DNA from: Pseudomonas fluorescens
GTDB taxonomy: Bacteria > Pseudomonadota > Gammaproteobacteria > Pseudomonadales > Pseudomonadaceae
NCBI RefSeq assembly: GCF_001648775.1
Contig: NZ_LVEJ01000028.1
Span: 248,668 to 312,667 of the forward strand
DNA: 64,000 bases
Direction of reading: 5' to 3'
Both the position numbers and the translations under genes were made by a program. Numbering within the stretch: position 1 is the stretch's first letter; the number at the start of each line of letters is the position of its first letter. The notes under the pieces are model-generated. The model searched no databases. It saw nothing but the letters and a program-made list of their open reading frames with translations, and was not told the origin of the DNA. Positions 15,418-23,615 of the stretch are shown in pieces.

Positions 15418-16292
15418 TAACCAGCGAAGCGTGTACAGAGTTTGCCGGGCACATCGACGTGCATCGACAGCACCGCGCCGTCCAGTGAATGGTGGTGCGG
15501 ACTCTGGGCACTGGTGATGTACAGGGTTTTCAAATCTTCGCCGCCGAACACGCAACTGGTCGGGCGGCTGATCGGCAGGTCGATTTTGCGATCGACTTCA
15601 CCGTCAGGCGTCAGCCGTAGCAGGCAACTGCCGTCCCAACGGGCATTCCAGATATAGCCTTCGGCGTCCATCGCCGAACCGTCCGGGCCGCCGTGCTGAT
15701 CGGAGCCGTACCAGACTTGTGCAGTATCGAGATTGCCGTCGGTGTGGATGAAGTAACGGTTGAGCGTACTGTCGAGGCTGTCACCGAACAGCAGCGTGGT
15801 GCCGTCGTCGCTCCACAACAGCGTGTTGGGAATGCCCAGCCCGCGCAGCAACGGTGTGACTCGCTTGTCCGGATCGACGCGAAACAGGCCACCCGAGCGG
15901 CGAGTGATCGGCAGATCTTCGCCCTGCTCGCCGATGTTGTTTTGCATGGTGCCGAGCCACAGACGACCTTGGCCATCGCAACGCGCTTCGTTGGCGCGAT
16001 TGCCAGGTTGCGGGTCGGCGATGCAGAACAGGGTCAAGCGCGGTTCGAGGCCGGGGGAATCGAGATCCAGTCGATAAACGCCGCTGCTCAGGGTCACCAG
16101 TGCATCGCCGCTGTTGCACGGGATGAACGCGGAAACGTGTTCGGGCATCTGCCAGATCTGCACGTTCTGGCCGATCAGGCGCAAGGCCTGTTTGCCGGCA
16201 ATATCGACCCAGTACAGCGCCTGGGTTGGCGCGTCCCAGAACGGGCCTTCACCGAGTCGGGCGCGGTGTTGGGTCAGGGCGGTCCACGGCAT
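15417..16292 (-). CDS. SMP-30/gluconolactonase-family sugar lactonase, probable L-arabinolactonase
   Basis: 291 residues. LGEGPFWD near residue 13 supplies the metal-ligand Glu, NRANEARCDGQGRLWLGTM near residue 100 and the later NTLLWSDDG, FGDSLDS segments are the conserved Asn/Asp metal sites of the six-bladed SMP-30 propeller. It should hydrolyse the lactone formed by the SDR dehydrogenase. ATG at 16290-16292 is chosen because GAGGAG lies upstream; the longer reading begins inside a REP. Situated between the regulator and dehydrogenase genes on the same strand. Later pathway enzymes (dehydratases, semialdehyde dehydrogenase) are not in the window. Confidence 0.87.
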   Translation of the reverse strand: MPWTALTQHRARLGEGPFWDAPTQALYWVDIAGKQALRLIGQNVQIWQMPEHVSAFIPCNSGDALVTLSSGVYRLDLDSPGLEPRLTLFCIADPQPGNRANEARCDGQGRLWLGTMQNNIGEQGEDLPITRRSGGLFRVDPDKRVTPLLRGLGIPNTLLWSDDGTTLLFGDSLDSTLNRYFIHTDGNLDTAQVWYGSDQHGGPDGSAMDAEGYIWNARWDGSCLLRLTPDGEVDRKIDLPISRPTSCVFGGEDLKTLYITSAQSPHHHSLDGAVLSMHVDVPGKLCTRFAG

Positions 16293-16323
16293 ATCAACTC
16301 CTCGGATCTTGTTGTTATTTAAA

Positions 16324-16413
16324 GTGTGCGAGCCTGCTCGCGAAAGCGTCGTGTCAGTCGACGCATGAGTTGCCTGATATACCGCCTTCGCGAGCAGGCT
16401 CGCTCCCACAGGG
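16324..16413. repeat. REPIN (C subtype)
   Basis: Inverted REP pair with GCGAGCCTGCTCGCGAA on the left and TTCGCGAGCAGGCTCGCTCC on the right, between the lactonase start and the regulator stop. The left arm lacks the outer GGGAG. Confidence 0.9.
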
Positions 16414-16422
16414 AAATTTGGA

Positions 16423-17139
16423 TTAACTGGCTTTTTTGTCGGCCATGACTTTCGGGTAAAAGCGTTTGATCGCCAGGTCTGCGTTGTCGATCAGGGTCAT
16501 GCACGCCCACACACCGCGGGCGGAATCGCGAGCGGCGATGGCGTCAGCCATGTCTTTGTGGATCGGCAGCGTGCGGCGCAATTCATCGGGGTCGGCAGCG
16601 GAGACTTCGAACGACACCGCGAGCAAGGCGCCGAGGGCCGGGACCATCTGTTCAATGAACTGGTTATGGCTGGCGGCGAGTATGCATTCGTGAAACGCCT
16701 GATCGGCGCGGTTGTAGTCGATGCCGCTGTCGACCGCGCGCTCAAGGGCGTTGTAGGCCAGTTGCACTGCGTCGATCTGTTCCAGCGTCGCGCGCTCGCA
16801 AGCCCAGCGCACCGCCATCGGTTCGATGGTGCGACGCAGGTCGAGCAGGTCATCGACGAAGTTTTCCGGCAAGCCGTTGCGCGACAGCCAACCGACGACT
16901 TGCGGATCGAACAGGTTCCAGCGGCGCACAGGCAGCACGCGCGTGCCGACTTTCGGCCCGACTTCGAGCATGCCTTTGGCGACGAGGGTTTTGATCGCTT
17001 CGCGGATGACCGTGCGGCTGACGCCGAGCTGTTCGCCCAGATCGGCCTCGACCTTGATGGTCTGCCCCGGTTTGACTTGGCCAGCGGCGATCCAGCTGCC
17101 TAACCAGTCAACGGTCGACGCATGAAAGCTGCTGGACAT
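16423..17139 (-). CDS. GntR-family regulator, FadR subfamily (FCD domain)
   Basis: 238 residues. N-terminal winged helix (about 10-75) with EADLGEQLGVSRTVIREAIKTL as recognition region, followed by an all-helical FCD domain with the metal-binding pattern: Asp in LLDLRRTIEP, His in FHECILAASHNQF and a further His in LPIHKDMADAI. FCD regulators usually respond to sugar acids or other small acids, which suits a sugar-oxidation locus. ATG at 17137-17139 has GAGGTG upstream; a GTG two codons earlier is possible. Probably represses or activates the lactonase, dehydrogenase and araFGH genes. Confidence 0.87.
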   Translation of the reverse strand: MSSSFHASTVDWLGSWIAAGQVKPGQTIKVEADLGEQLGVSRTVIREAIKTLVAKGMLEVGPKVGTRVLPVRRWNLFDPQVVGWLSRNGLPENFVDDLLDLRRTIEPMAVRWACERATLEQIDAVQLAYNALERAVDSGIDYNRADQAFHECILAASHNQFIEQMVPALGALLAVSFEVSAADPDELRRTLPIHKDMADAIAARDSARGVWACMTLIDNADLAIKRFYPKVMADKKAS

Positions 17140-17181
17140 GAACACCTCAAAGCGGATCGCGATGGGTGATCAAGCTAATGA

Positions 17182-17189
17182 TCATATGA
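17182..17189. promoter_or_regulatory. TCATATGA palindrome upstream of the FadR-type regulator
   Basis: Eight-base perfect palindrome 43 bases upstream of the regulator start, with half-sites like those of the palindrome before araF (14271-14283). Candidate autoregulatory site; short enough to be chance. Confidence 0.35.
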
Positions 17190-17232
17190 ATAACAGTCAA
17201 TCAGGATTTTTCAGACACCCCACAAAACCAAA

Positions 17233-17324
17233 TGTGGGAGCGAGCTTGCTCGCGAAGGCGTTTTGTCTGCCAGCCTAGATATTGACTGGTAGAACGCCTT
17301 CGCGAGCAAGCTCGCTCCCACAGG
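17233..17324. repeat. REPIN (T subtype)
   Basis: Inverted REP pair, TGTGGGAGCGAGCTTGCTCG on the left and its complement on the right, about 45 bases apart. Both arms carry the GAGCTTGCTC core. Lies between the regulator promoter and the end of the DUF1285 gene. Confidence 0.92.
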
Positions 17325-17333
17325 GTTTCGGAT

Positions 17334-17894
17334 TTAGGGTTCGAGGCCGATGCGGAAGAACTCGCCACCACTCCACACACCGAGCCAGCGCTGCCCGTCG
17401 ATTTCGCGGCTGACCGCCAATTCCACCAGTTGGTAAAACACATTGCGGTGGATCAGCGCTTCAAGATTGGTGCGGATATGCACGTAGGGCGCGGGTTCTT
17501 GCGTCGCCGGATCGATCTCGACCCGAATCGGATGTTCAGGCCCTGCTTCAGCGGTTTCATCGACGTTGGTGGTGAAGCGCAACAACTGCGTCTCCCCATC
17601 GCCTTCAACCTCAACGGCAATCGCCACAAACGGCGCATCATCGACCTTGATCCCGACCTTCTCGACCGGGGTGATCAGGAAGTAGTCATCGCCGTCGCGG
17701 CGCATGATCGTCGAGAACAATTTAACCATTGGCTTGCGCCCGATCGGCGTGCCCAGGTAATACCAGGTGCCGTCGCGGGCGATGCGCATGTCGATATCGC
17801 CGCAGAAGTCCGGGTTCCACAAGTGCACCGGCGGCAGGCCTTTGGTTTTGGGGATCTGTCCCAACAGGTCATTGGCTTTTTGCGGGCCACTCAT
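17334..17894 (-). CDS. DUF1285-family protein
   Basis: 186 residues, about the usual length. PVHLWNPDFCGDIDMRIARDGTWYYLGTPIGR and the following KLFSTIMRRDGDDYFLITPVEKVGI are the hallmark segments of DUF1285, a predicted small beta-rich fold with unknown function, widespread in proteobacteria. No signal peptide. ATG at 17892-17894 with GGAGAAC upstream. It lies 15 bases after the DUF4823 lipoprotein gene, probably in one transcript. Confidence 0.9.
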   Translation of the reverse strand: MSGPQKANDLLGQIPKTKGLPPVHLWNPDFCGDIDMRIARDGTWYYLGTPIGRKPMVKLFSTIMRRDGDDYFLITPVEKVGIKVDDAPFVAIAVEVEGDGETQLLRFTTNVDETAEAGPEHPIRVEIDPATQEPAPYVHIRTNLEALIHRNVFYQLVELAVSREIDGQRWLGVWSGGEFFRIGLEP

Positions 17895-17909
17895 GGCGTT
17901 CTCCTTGAA

Positions 17910-18515
17910 TTATTGGTCGCCGACTCCCAACAGGCTGCGCGCGTACTGCGCCAGCGGCGGGCCGATCAGGTCTTCGGGCTTGCTGTCGTGGAACGTCAGT
18001 AAACCGCCACGACTCTTGATCCGTGCAGTATCAATCAAATACTGGGTGCTGGTCTCGATCAACATGATCTGAATCACGCCGCCGTCAATGCCGAGACGAT
18101 CCACCGCTTCTTGATCGAGCCACTCGTCGGAGTTGCCGATGCGGTCGTCAGCCTTGGCGAAACGCGTGTACAGCAGATAGTGCGCGCCGGCATCGCGAGC
18201 TTCGCCCATGGCCTGATCAAGACCTTCGGGCGCGCGGGCGCGACGGACCATCGGGAAGTATTCGACGAAACCTTTGAAAGCTTCTTCGGCCACCACGTTC
18301 GGCCGTGGATACGAACCGCCTGGCGGAGCGAACGCGCCTTGGGCGATGTAGATGAACGAGTCCGGCTGAATGCGGAAGTTGTTCACGCGGCGGCTGTCGC
18401 TGTGATCCAGCAGACCCGCATCGCTCATCTGATAGCGAGTGCCTTCGGCCATATCGCTGACAGTCATACAGCCGCCAAGCGCCAAAACGGCCAGCAGCAA
18501 AACCAGGCTACGCAT
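17910..18515 (-). CDS. DUF4823-family lipoprotein
   Basis: 201 residues. The N-terminus MRSLVLLLAVLALGGC has a clean lipobox (LGGC, Cys16), so this is a lipoprotein; Met follows at +2. The mature part has the alternating pattern of a small alpha/beta domain seen in DUF4823 proteins. I chose ATG at 18513-18515 because GGAGGAAC lies upstream; the longer frame runs into a REP and out of coding-like sequence. Role unknown; outer-membrane attachment is likely but unproven. Confidence 0.87.
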   Translation of the reverse strand: MRSLVLLLAVLALGGCMTVSDMAEGTRYQMSDAGLLDHSDSRRVNNFRIQPDSFIYIAQGAFAPPGGSYPRPNVVAEEAFKGFVEYFPMVRRARAPEGLDQAMGEARDAGAHYLLYTRFAKADDRIGNSDEWLDQEAVDRLGIDGGVIQIMLIETSTQYLIDTARIKSRGGLLTFHDSKPEDLIGPPLAQYARSLLGVGDQ

Positions 18516-18611
18516 TCTGTTCCTCCAGTGGCCGGTGACGGAAAACCGGCGAATGGCCGTTGGATGCAGCTTTTGCGCCAGCTCTGGTTCTTCGTTGATT
18601 GTTAGATCGTA

Positions 18612-18677
18612 TTCGCGAGCAGGCTCGCTCCCACAGGGGAGTGCATTCCATAGGTGGGAACGAGCCTGCTCGCGAAA
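18612..18677. repeat. REPIN (C subtype), short spacing
   Basis: Inverted REP pair with TTCGCGAGCAGGCTCGCTCC and a diverged right arm (GTGGGAACGAGCCTGCTCGC), only about 20 bases apart. Lies between the lipoprotein gene and moaA. Confidence 0.88.
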
Positions 18678-18685
18678 GCGGTTGT

Positions 18686-19654
18686 TCAGCCGCCGATGAT
18701 TTTCATGACTGTTGCGCCGCCCGAGAAGGCCACTTCCTGCTTGTCGCCCAACGCCTTGACCAGCAAACGCTGGAGCGCCGGCAGCGCCTGATGACGCGGC
18801 TTGTCGAGCAGATCGCCGACATAGTGGCGGTTGCTCGACGACAGGCAGCCATGCAGCCAACCGGTCGACGACAAGCGCAAGCGCGAGCATGTACGGCAGA
18901 ACGGCACGCTTTCGTTGGCGATCACGCCAAAGTTGCCGAGGCCGGGAATTGCGTAGCGCACGGCAGTGGCATCCACCGGTGCGTCGGTTTGCGCGTATTC
19001 ATAACGCTCGCCAATCAGCTCCAGCAGCTGTTGCAGGCTGACGAACTGTTGCAGGAAAGCATTCGAGTCTTTGGCCAGATGGCCCATGCGCATCAGTTCG
19101 ATGAAACGCAGTTCGTATCCGCGCTCCAGGCAGTAATCGAGCAGCGGCATCACCTGGTCGAGGTTCTGCCCGCGCAACGGCACCATGTTGACCTTGATCT
19201 TCATCCCCGCCGCTGCCGCCTGATCCATGCCGTCGAGCACGGTGGCCAGATCACCGCCACGGGCAATGCTGCGGAAAGCGCCAGCATCGAGAGTATCGAG
19301 TGACACGTTGATGCGGCGCAGACCGGCATCGACCAGCAGCGGCAGTTTTTTCGCGAGGAGCTGGCCGTTGGTGGTCAGGCTGATGTCGTCCAGGCCCATC
19401 TTGCCAACAGCGGTCATGAACGATTCGAGTTTGGGGCTGACCAGCGGCTCGCCACCGGTGATGCGTAGCCGTTCGATGCCGGCAGCTTCGATCAGGTATG
19501 CCACGCCACGCGCCATGGCTTCGGCCGACAATTCATCCTGCGCAGCCACCAACCGCTTGCCGTTGGGCACGCAGTAGGTACACGCGTAATTGCAGGCTGA
19601 GGTCAGGCTGATGCGCAAATTGCGAAAACGCCTGCCTTGACGGTCAACGATCAT
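18686..19654 (-). CDS. moaA: GTP 3',8-cyclase MoaA
   Basis: 322 residues. Radical-SAM cluster CNYACTYC (CxxxCxxC) near residue 25, the SAM-binding RITGGEP segment, a C-terminal cluster CRTCSRLRLSSTGWLHGC, and the C-terminal Gly-Gly required by MoaA. It converts GTP to 3',8-cyclo-GTP, the first step of molybdenum cofactor synthesis. ATG at 19652-19654 has GGAGTGATC upstream. It is not beside other moa genes; a Mo-hydroxylase operon lies 20 kb away. Many Pseudomonas carry more than one moaA, so this may be a second copy. Confidence 0.94.
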   Translation of the reverse strand: MIVDRQGRRFRNLRISLTSACNYACTYCVPNGKRLVAAQDELSAEAMARGVAYLIEAAGIERLRITGGEPLVSPKLESFMTAVGKMGLDDISLTTNGQLLAKKLPLLVDAGLRRINVSLDTLDAGAFRSIARGGDLATVLDGMDQAAAAGMKIKVNMVPLRGQNLDQVMPLLDYCLERGYELRFIELMRMGHLAKDSNAFLQQFVSLQQLLELIGERYEYAQTDAPVDATAVRYAIPGLGNFGVIANESVPFCRTCSRLRLSSTGWLHGCLSSSNRHYVGDLLDKPRHQALPALQRLLVKALGDKQEVAFSGGATVMKIIGG

Positions 19655-19682
19655 GATCACTCCGGCGATAGAATTTCGAGCC

Positions 19683-19714
19683 GCTAAAACTTGACTCACA
19701 AATCAAGTTTTAGC
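19683..19714. promoter_or_regulatory. Perfect 12-bp inverted repeat upstream of moaA
   Basis: GCTAAAACTTGA - 8 bases - TCAAGTTTTAGC. It sits 29 bases upstream of the moaA start, so it probably overlaps the promoter. It has no T tract after it, which favours an operator over a terminator. Confidence 0.6.
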
Positions 19715-19791
19715 AAGCCCTATGCCTGAGTATATTCCTGCGCTACTGCGTCATGTAGCGAAATCATGGCGCAATAAGGCAGCTGAATGGC

Positions 19792-20430
19792 TCAGCTGCT
19801 CGGGGTTTCCGGGTCGCGCTTGCGTTTGTTGCCCATGCGCACGCCAATGTCCATCAGGAACTGGAAGAAACCTTCCTGATCTTCCAGCACATTGCTCCAG
19901 AACGGCGAGTGATACAGCGCGACGGCGCCGTGCACCAGCGCCCAGGATGCGCAGTAATGGAAGTACGGCGGCACGTCTTCAAGCTTGCCTTCGCTGATGC
20001 GGCCCTTGATCAGCAGGGTCAGGCGTTCAAAGTTCGAGGCACGGATCTTGTGCAGCTCCTCGACCATTTCCGGCACCTGATTGCCTTTGACGACCTTCTC
20101 TTCGAGACGGTCAAACAGACGATAACGCTGCGGGTCGCGCATGCGGAATTCGAAGTAGGCGCGGGACAGCGCTTCCTTGTCCTTGTCGACATCGGCCGAA
20201 TGCAGCAGCTCGTTCAAATCGCGCTCGTAATCGAGCATCAGGCGCAGATAGATCTCGGCCTTGGATTTGAAGTGTTTGTAGATCGTGCCTTTGCCGATAC
20301 CCACGGCATCAGCAATCATCTCGACGGTGACACTGTCTTCACCTTGGTCGAGGAACAGCTTGAGCGCGGTATCGAGAATTTCTTGCTCGCGGCGACGAAA
20401 CTCACGGACCTTACGAGGTTCTTTGTGCAT
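19792..20430 (-). CDS. TetR-family regulator (PA2957-like by context)
   Basis: 212 residues. N-terminal TetR helix-turn-helix at about 15-60: ILDTALKLFLDQGEDSVTVEMIADAVGIGKGTIYKHFKSK (read in two parts), then an all-helical ligand domain. By gene order next to rgsA and tatD it corresponds to the TetR gene at this locus in P. aeruginosa. The N-terminal arm is basic (HKEPRKVREFRRRE). ATG at 20428-20430. The ligand is unknown. Confidence 0.88.
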   Translation of the reverse strand: MHKEPRKVREFRRREQEILDTALKLFLDQGEDSVTVEMIADAVGIGKGTIYKHFKSKAEIYLRLMLDYERDLNELLHSADVDKDKEALSRAYFEFRMRDPQRYRLFDRLEEKVVKGNQVPEMVEELHKIRASNFERLTLLIKGRISEGKLEDVPPYFHYCASWALVHGAVALYHSPFWSNVLEDQEGFFQFLMDIGVRMGNKRKRDPETPSS

Positions 20431-20644
20431 AAGAAAAGGTCTGAAGGGTCAAAATTCGAAGCCGCGTATTATGCCTAACTTGCGCAAAAATGCACGGATC
20501 ATCCGACCATATCTGTGTTTCTTGTTCGTTTTGAGAACGTTTTGGGCGCAATGAGAACTCAACTGAAGCGAACGTATTCCAAATTTGTTTAAAAACCCCG
20601 ACCGGCTAACTGGACTGCACGCCAGACTGATCAATACTTGAACT

Positions 20645-20761
20645 GTCGGGCGACATCTCCCCCAAGTGTCGCGCCGATAAAGGTACCAAGGGACCGCGTG
20701 CCTTTGTTTTACTCCTAATGGTCTTAACCCGGATTCACCCCCCAGAACCCGGGTTTTTTTT
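20645..20761 (+). ncRNA. rgsA: RgsA small RNA
   Basis: The spacer between the TetR gene and tatD contains a strong hairpin GCGACA-loop-TGTCGC (20650-20672), the unpaired conserved middle GATAAAGGTACCAAGGGACC, and a terminator AACCCGG...CCGGGTT with eight T (20725-20761). A CAATACT -10-like box at 20632-20638 fits an RpoS-type promoter; the 5' end is an estimate 6-8 bases further on. RgsA is an Hfq-binding, RpoS-dependent and indirectly GacA-dependent sRNA known at exactly this position (upstream of tatD) in Pseudomonas. The rest of the 350-base spacer (20431-20625) holds only the TetR promoter region as far as I can see. Confidence 0.83.
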
Positions 20762-20781
20762 GCCTGCGATTTGGCGAGTGC

Positions 20782-21573
20782 TTACAGGGCAGATTTAACA
20801 CTGGCCAGCGGGAACAGACGCTTGAAGTTCTCAGTCGTCTGCTCGGCAAAACGTTCGTAATTCTCACCGCGCAACATCGCCAGGAATTCCGCCACCTCGC
20901 GCACGTACTGCGGCAGATTGGGCTTGCCGCGATAAGGGATCGGCGCCAGATACGGCGAGTCGGTTTCCACCAGCAGGCGATCGGCCGGGACCTTGCTCGC
21001 GACATCGCGCAGAGCATCAGCATTGCGGAACGTGACGATGCCGGACAGGGAAATGTAATAGCCCATGTCCAGCGCGGCTTTGGCCATGTCCCAGTCTTCG
21101 GTGAAGCAATGCAGCACACCGGCCTGCGGCAACGCCGCTTCGCGTAGCAATTCAAGGGTATCGGCACGCGCGCCACGGGTGTGGATGATTACCGGTTTGC
21201 CGGTCTGCTGCGCCGCTTGCAGGTGCAGACGAAACGATGCCTGCTGCAGCTCGGCGGCTTCCGGCTCGTAGTGATAATCGAGGCCGGTTTCGCCGATCGC
21301 CACCACTTTCGGGTGATTGAGCTCGTGCAGCAGCCAGTCCAGCGCAGGGGCCGCGCCCGGCTGCACGTCCAGCGGATGCACACCCACCGAACAATCGACG
21401 TCGTCGTAACGTTCAGCCAGCGCTTTGACGTCGGCGGCGTTGTCGGCACTCACGCCGATGCACAGAAAGTGCCCTACTCCGCGCTGCCGGGCGGCATCGA
21501 GTGCGGCATCCAGCGAGCCATCATGGGCGGCGAGGTCGAGGCGATCGAGGTGACAATGGGAATCTACGAGCAT
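20782..21573 (-). CDS. TatD-family metal-dependent hydrolase
   Basis: 263 residues. The TatD metal sites are visible: SHCHLD at 5-10, GETGLDYH near residue 95, IIHTRGA near 130, HCFTE near 155 and ETDSPYL near 203. These proteins are TIM-barrel nucleases/deoxyribonucleases of the TatD/YcfH type. The last gene of the rpmF-to-tatD minus-strand block, 15 bases after pilZ. ATG at 21571-21573. Confidence 0.93.
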   Translation of the reverse strand: MLVDSHCHLDRLDLAAHDGSLDAALDAARQRGVGHFLCIGVSADNAADVKALAERYDDVDCSVGVHPLDVQPGAAPALDWLLHELNHPKVVAIGETGLDYHYEPEAAELQQASFRLHLQAAQQTGKPVIIHTRGARADTLELLREAALPQAGVLHCFTEDWDMAKAALDMGYYISLSGIVTFRNADALRDVASKVPADRLLVETDSPYLAPIPYRGKPNLPQYVREVAEFLAMLRGENYERFAEQTTENFKRLFPLASVKSAL

Positions 21574-21588
21574 AAAAAAGACGGCTAC

Positions 21589-21945
21589 TTACATCGTATG
21601 AGTGGGACGGTCGGATTTCAGGGCTCCGGCCAGATGGGTTTCGATGCGACTGCGCGCGGTGTTGTCGCCATCGTTGAACTGCACACCTACACCGGCGGCA
21701 CGATTGCCTTGTGCCCCTTTCGGGGTGATCCAGGTGACTTTACCGGCCACCGGAATTTTCTCCGCCTCGTCCATCAGATTGAGCAGCATGAACACCTCGT
21801 CGCCCAACTTGTAACTCTTGTTGGTCGGGATGAACAAGCCACCGTTCTTGATGAACGGCATGTAGGCGGCGTAGAGCACCGACTTGTCCTTGATCGTCAG
21901 GGACAAAATACCGTTGCGTGGCCCCGGGCTGACAGATTCATTCAT
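21589..21945 (-). CDS. pilZ: Type IV pilus protein PilZ
   Basis: 118 residues, almost identical in recall to P. aeruginosa PilZ (NGILSLTIKDKSVLYAAYMP, GNRAAGVGVQF, SDRPTHTM). It is the founding PilZ-fold protein but lacks the RxxxR c-di-GMP-binding motif, as expected; it acts in twitching pilus assembly through PilB/FimX. ATG at 21943-21945 has GGAGGTGAG upstream. Between holB and tatD. Confidence 0.95.
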   Translation of the reverse strand: MNESVSPGPRNGILSLTIKDKSVLYAAYMPFIKNGGLFIPTNKSYKLGDEVFMLLNLMDEAEKIPVAGKVTWITPKGAQGNRAAGVGVQFNDGDNTARSRIETHLAGALKSDRPTHTM

Positions 21946-21987
21946 GCTCACCTCCACTGCTGATATTCAGAGTCTAGGTACACATTG

Positions 21988-22971
21988 TTATCTTTGACCA
22001 GGCAATCCTGCCCATTGCACCAACAACGCCTCCAGCAGCAAGGCCGGATTGAGGTTGGCCTTGCTCATGACTTTCTGGCGCTGCGCCAGTATCCAGTCCT
22101 GAATCTCGAGGACTTTGCCCTGCGCGCTTTTCTGCGCCAGATACTGCACAACCTTGCGCATGTCGGTCAGACCCAGGCCTGCCTCATCCTGAGTCAATTG
22201 ATAACGCAGGATCAGGCTCGACCAGTCGCAGAACCAGTCGAACAGACGCAGCATCGGAATGCTTTTCCATTCTTCGGCCAGTTGCGTCGGTGATTGCTGC
22301 TGCTTGAGCAGTTTCTTCACGCCTTCAACCACTTGCGCGCGTTGCTCACGCACGCCTTGAGATTGCAGGCTGACCGCCATCAACGGCGAACCGGCGGCCA
22401 ACGTCAGCAACTCGACGCGCTCGTCTTCGGAACAGTCCGGCAGTGCCTGCGCCAGCCATTGCAGGCTCATCGCCTCGCCCGGCAGCGGACAGGCCTGCTG
22501 CACGCAGCGGCTTTTGATCGTCGGCAGCAAGCGACTGGTCTGATGGCTCACCAACAGCAACACGGTATCGCCGGACGGCTCTTCCAGGCTTTTCAGCAAG
22601 GCGTTGGCGGCGTTGATGTTCATCGACTCGACCGGCTCGATCAGCACCACTTTGCGCCCGCCAAGCTGCGCGGTCTGCACCACGAAACTGACCAGATCAC
22701 GCACCTGATCGACCTTGATCGCCTTATCGGCTTCTTCCGGTTCGAGAATGTAATTATCAGGGTGGCTGCCGGCCTTGAGCAGCAGGCAGGATTTGCACTC
22801 GCCGCACGCTTGCGGGGTCGGACGCTGACACAACAGACTCGCCATCAAGCGCTCGGCCAGCGCGCGCTTGCCAATGCCGGCCGGGCCATGCAACAGATAG
22901 GCGTGCGCGTGCTGTTTGCGCCCGGCCAGTTGCTGCCAGAGGCTGTCCTGCCACGGATAGGCCTCAGCCAC
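21988..22971 (-). CDS. holB: DNA polymerase III delta-prime subunit HolB
   Basis: 327 residues. AAA+ features: GPAGIGKRALAE (P-loop-like, degenerate as in delta prime), a four-cysteine zinc module CxxxxxxxxCGECKSC near residues 48-63, VVLIEPVESMN, and NALLKSLEEPS with SRC (sensor/arginine region). It forms the clamp-loader stator with delta and tau/gamma. The start overlaps the end of tmk by 8 bases, indicating coupling. Confidence 0.95.
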   Translation of the reverse strand: MAEAYPWQDSLWQQLAGRKQHAHAYLLHGPAGIGKRALAERLMASLLCQRPTPQACGECKSCLLLKAGSHPDNYILEPEEADKAIKVDQVRDLVSFVVQTAQLGGRKVVLIEPVESMNINAANALLKSLEEPSGDTVLLLVSHQTSRLLPTIKSRCVQQACPLPGEAMSLQWLAQALPDCSEDERVELLTLAAGSPLMAVSLQSQGVREQRAQVVEGVKKLLKQQQSPTQLAEEWKSIPMLRLFDWFCDWSSLILRYQLTQDEAGLGLTDMRKVVQYLAQKSAQGKVLEIQDWILAQRQKVMSKANLNPALLLEALLVQWAGLPGQR

Positions 22972-23596
22972 GGGCCAGCTCCAGCAAATTCGGAATCAGG
23001 GTATCCAGCGACTGCTGAACCTTGGCCAATGGCTGGCCAGCGTCGATGCGCACATAGCGCGCAGGATCAGCTTCGGCGCGCTTGAGGAATGCGTTGCGCA
23101 CGGCCTCGAAAAACGCCCGGCCTTCCAGTTCGAAGCGATCAAGACGACCACGAGCACTGGCGCGGGCCAGGCCGATTTCCACCGGCAGATCGAAAATCAA
23201 TGTCAGGTCCGGACGCAGATCGCCCTGGACAAAGCTTTCCAGCGTGGCGATGCGCTCCAGCGACAGACCGCGGCCGCCGCCCTGATAGGCGTAAGTCGAA
23301 TCGGTGAAGCGGTCACACAGCACCACCGCACCACGGGCCAGCGCCGGACGAATCACCTCGGCCAAGTGTTGTGCGCGCGCGGCGAACACCAGCAACAGCT
23401 CGGCGTCCGGATTCATGACTTCGTCGGCCGGGGCCAGCAATACGTCGCGAATCCGCTCGGCCAGCGGCGTGCCGCCAGGCTCGCGGGTCAGCACCACTTC
23501 GATACCGGCGGCGCGCAGGCGCTCGGCGAGGTATTCGCGGTTGGTGCTCTTGCCGGCGCCTTCCGGGCCTTCCAGAGTAATAAACAAGCCAGTCAC
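22964..23596 (-). CDS. tmk: Thymidylate kinase
   Basis: 210 residues. P-loop GPEGAGKST at 10-18, DR(F/Y)xxS motif CDRFTDSTYAYQG near 92-104, and a LID RASARGRLDRFE. It phosphorylates dTMP to dTDP. ATG at 23594-23596. Its neighbours are mltG upstream (19-base gap) and holB downstream (overlap). Confidence 0.96.
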   Translation of the reverse strand: MTGLFITLEGPEGAGKSTNREYLAERLRAAGIEVVLTREPGGTPLAERIRDVLLAPADEVMNPDAELLLVFAARAQHLAEVIRPALARGAVVLCDRFTDSTYAYQGGGRGLSLERIATLESFVQGDLRPDLTLIFDLPVEIGLARASARGRLDRFELEGRAFFEAVRNAFLKRAEADPARYVRIDAGQPLAKVQQSLDTLIPNLLELARG

Positions 23597-23615
23597 AGGC
23601 AGTCCTTAATCAAAG

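Noticed and set aside
16293..16409. N-terminal extension of the lactonase
   Set aside because: It translates a REP (MGASLLAKA is the usual false peptide from this repeat); GAGGAG precedes ATG 16292.
18516..18890. N-terminal extension of the DUF4823 lipoprotein
   Set aside because: It runs through a REP and would bury a perfect lipoprotein signal.
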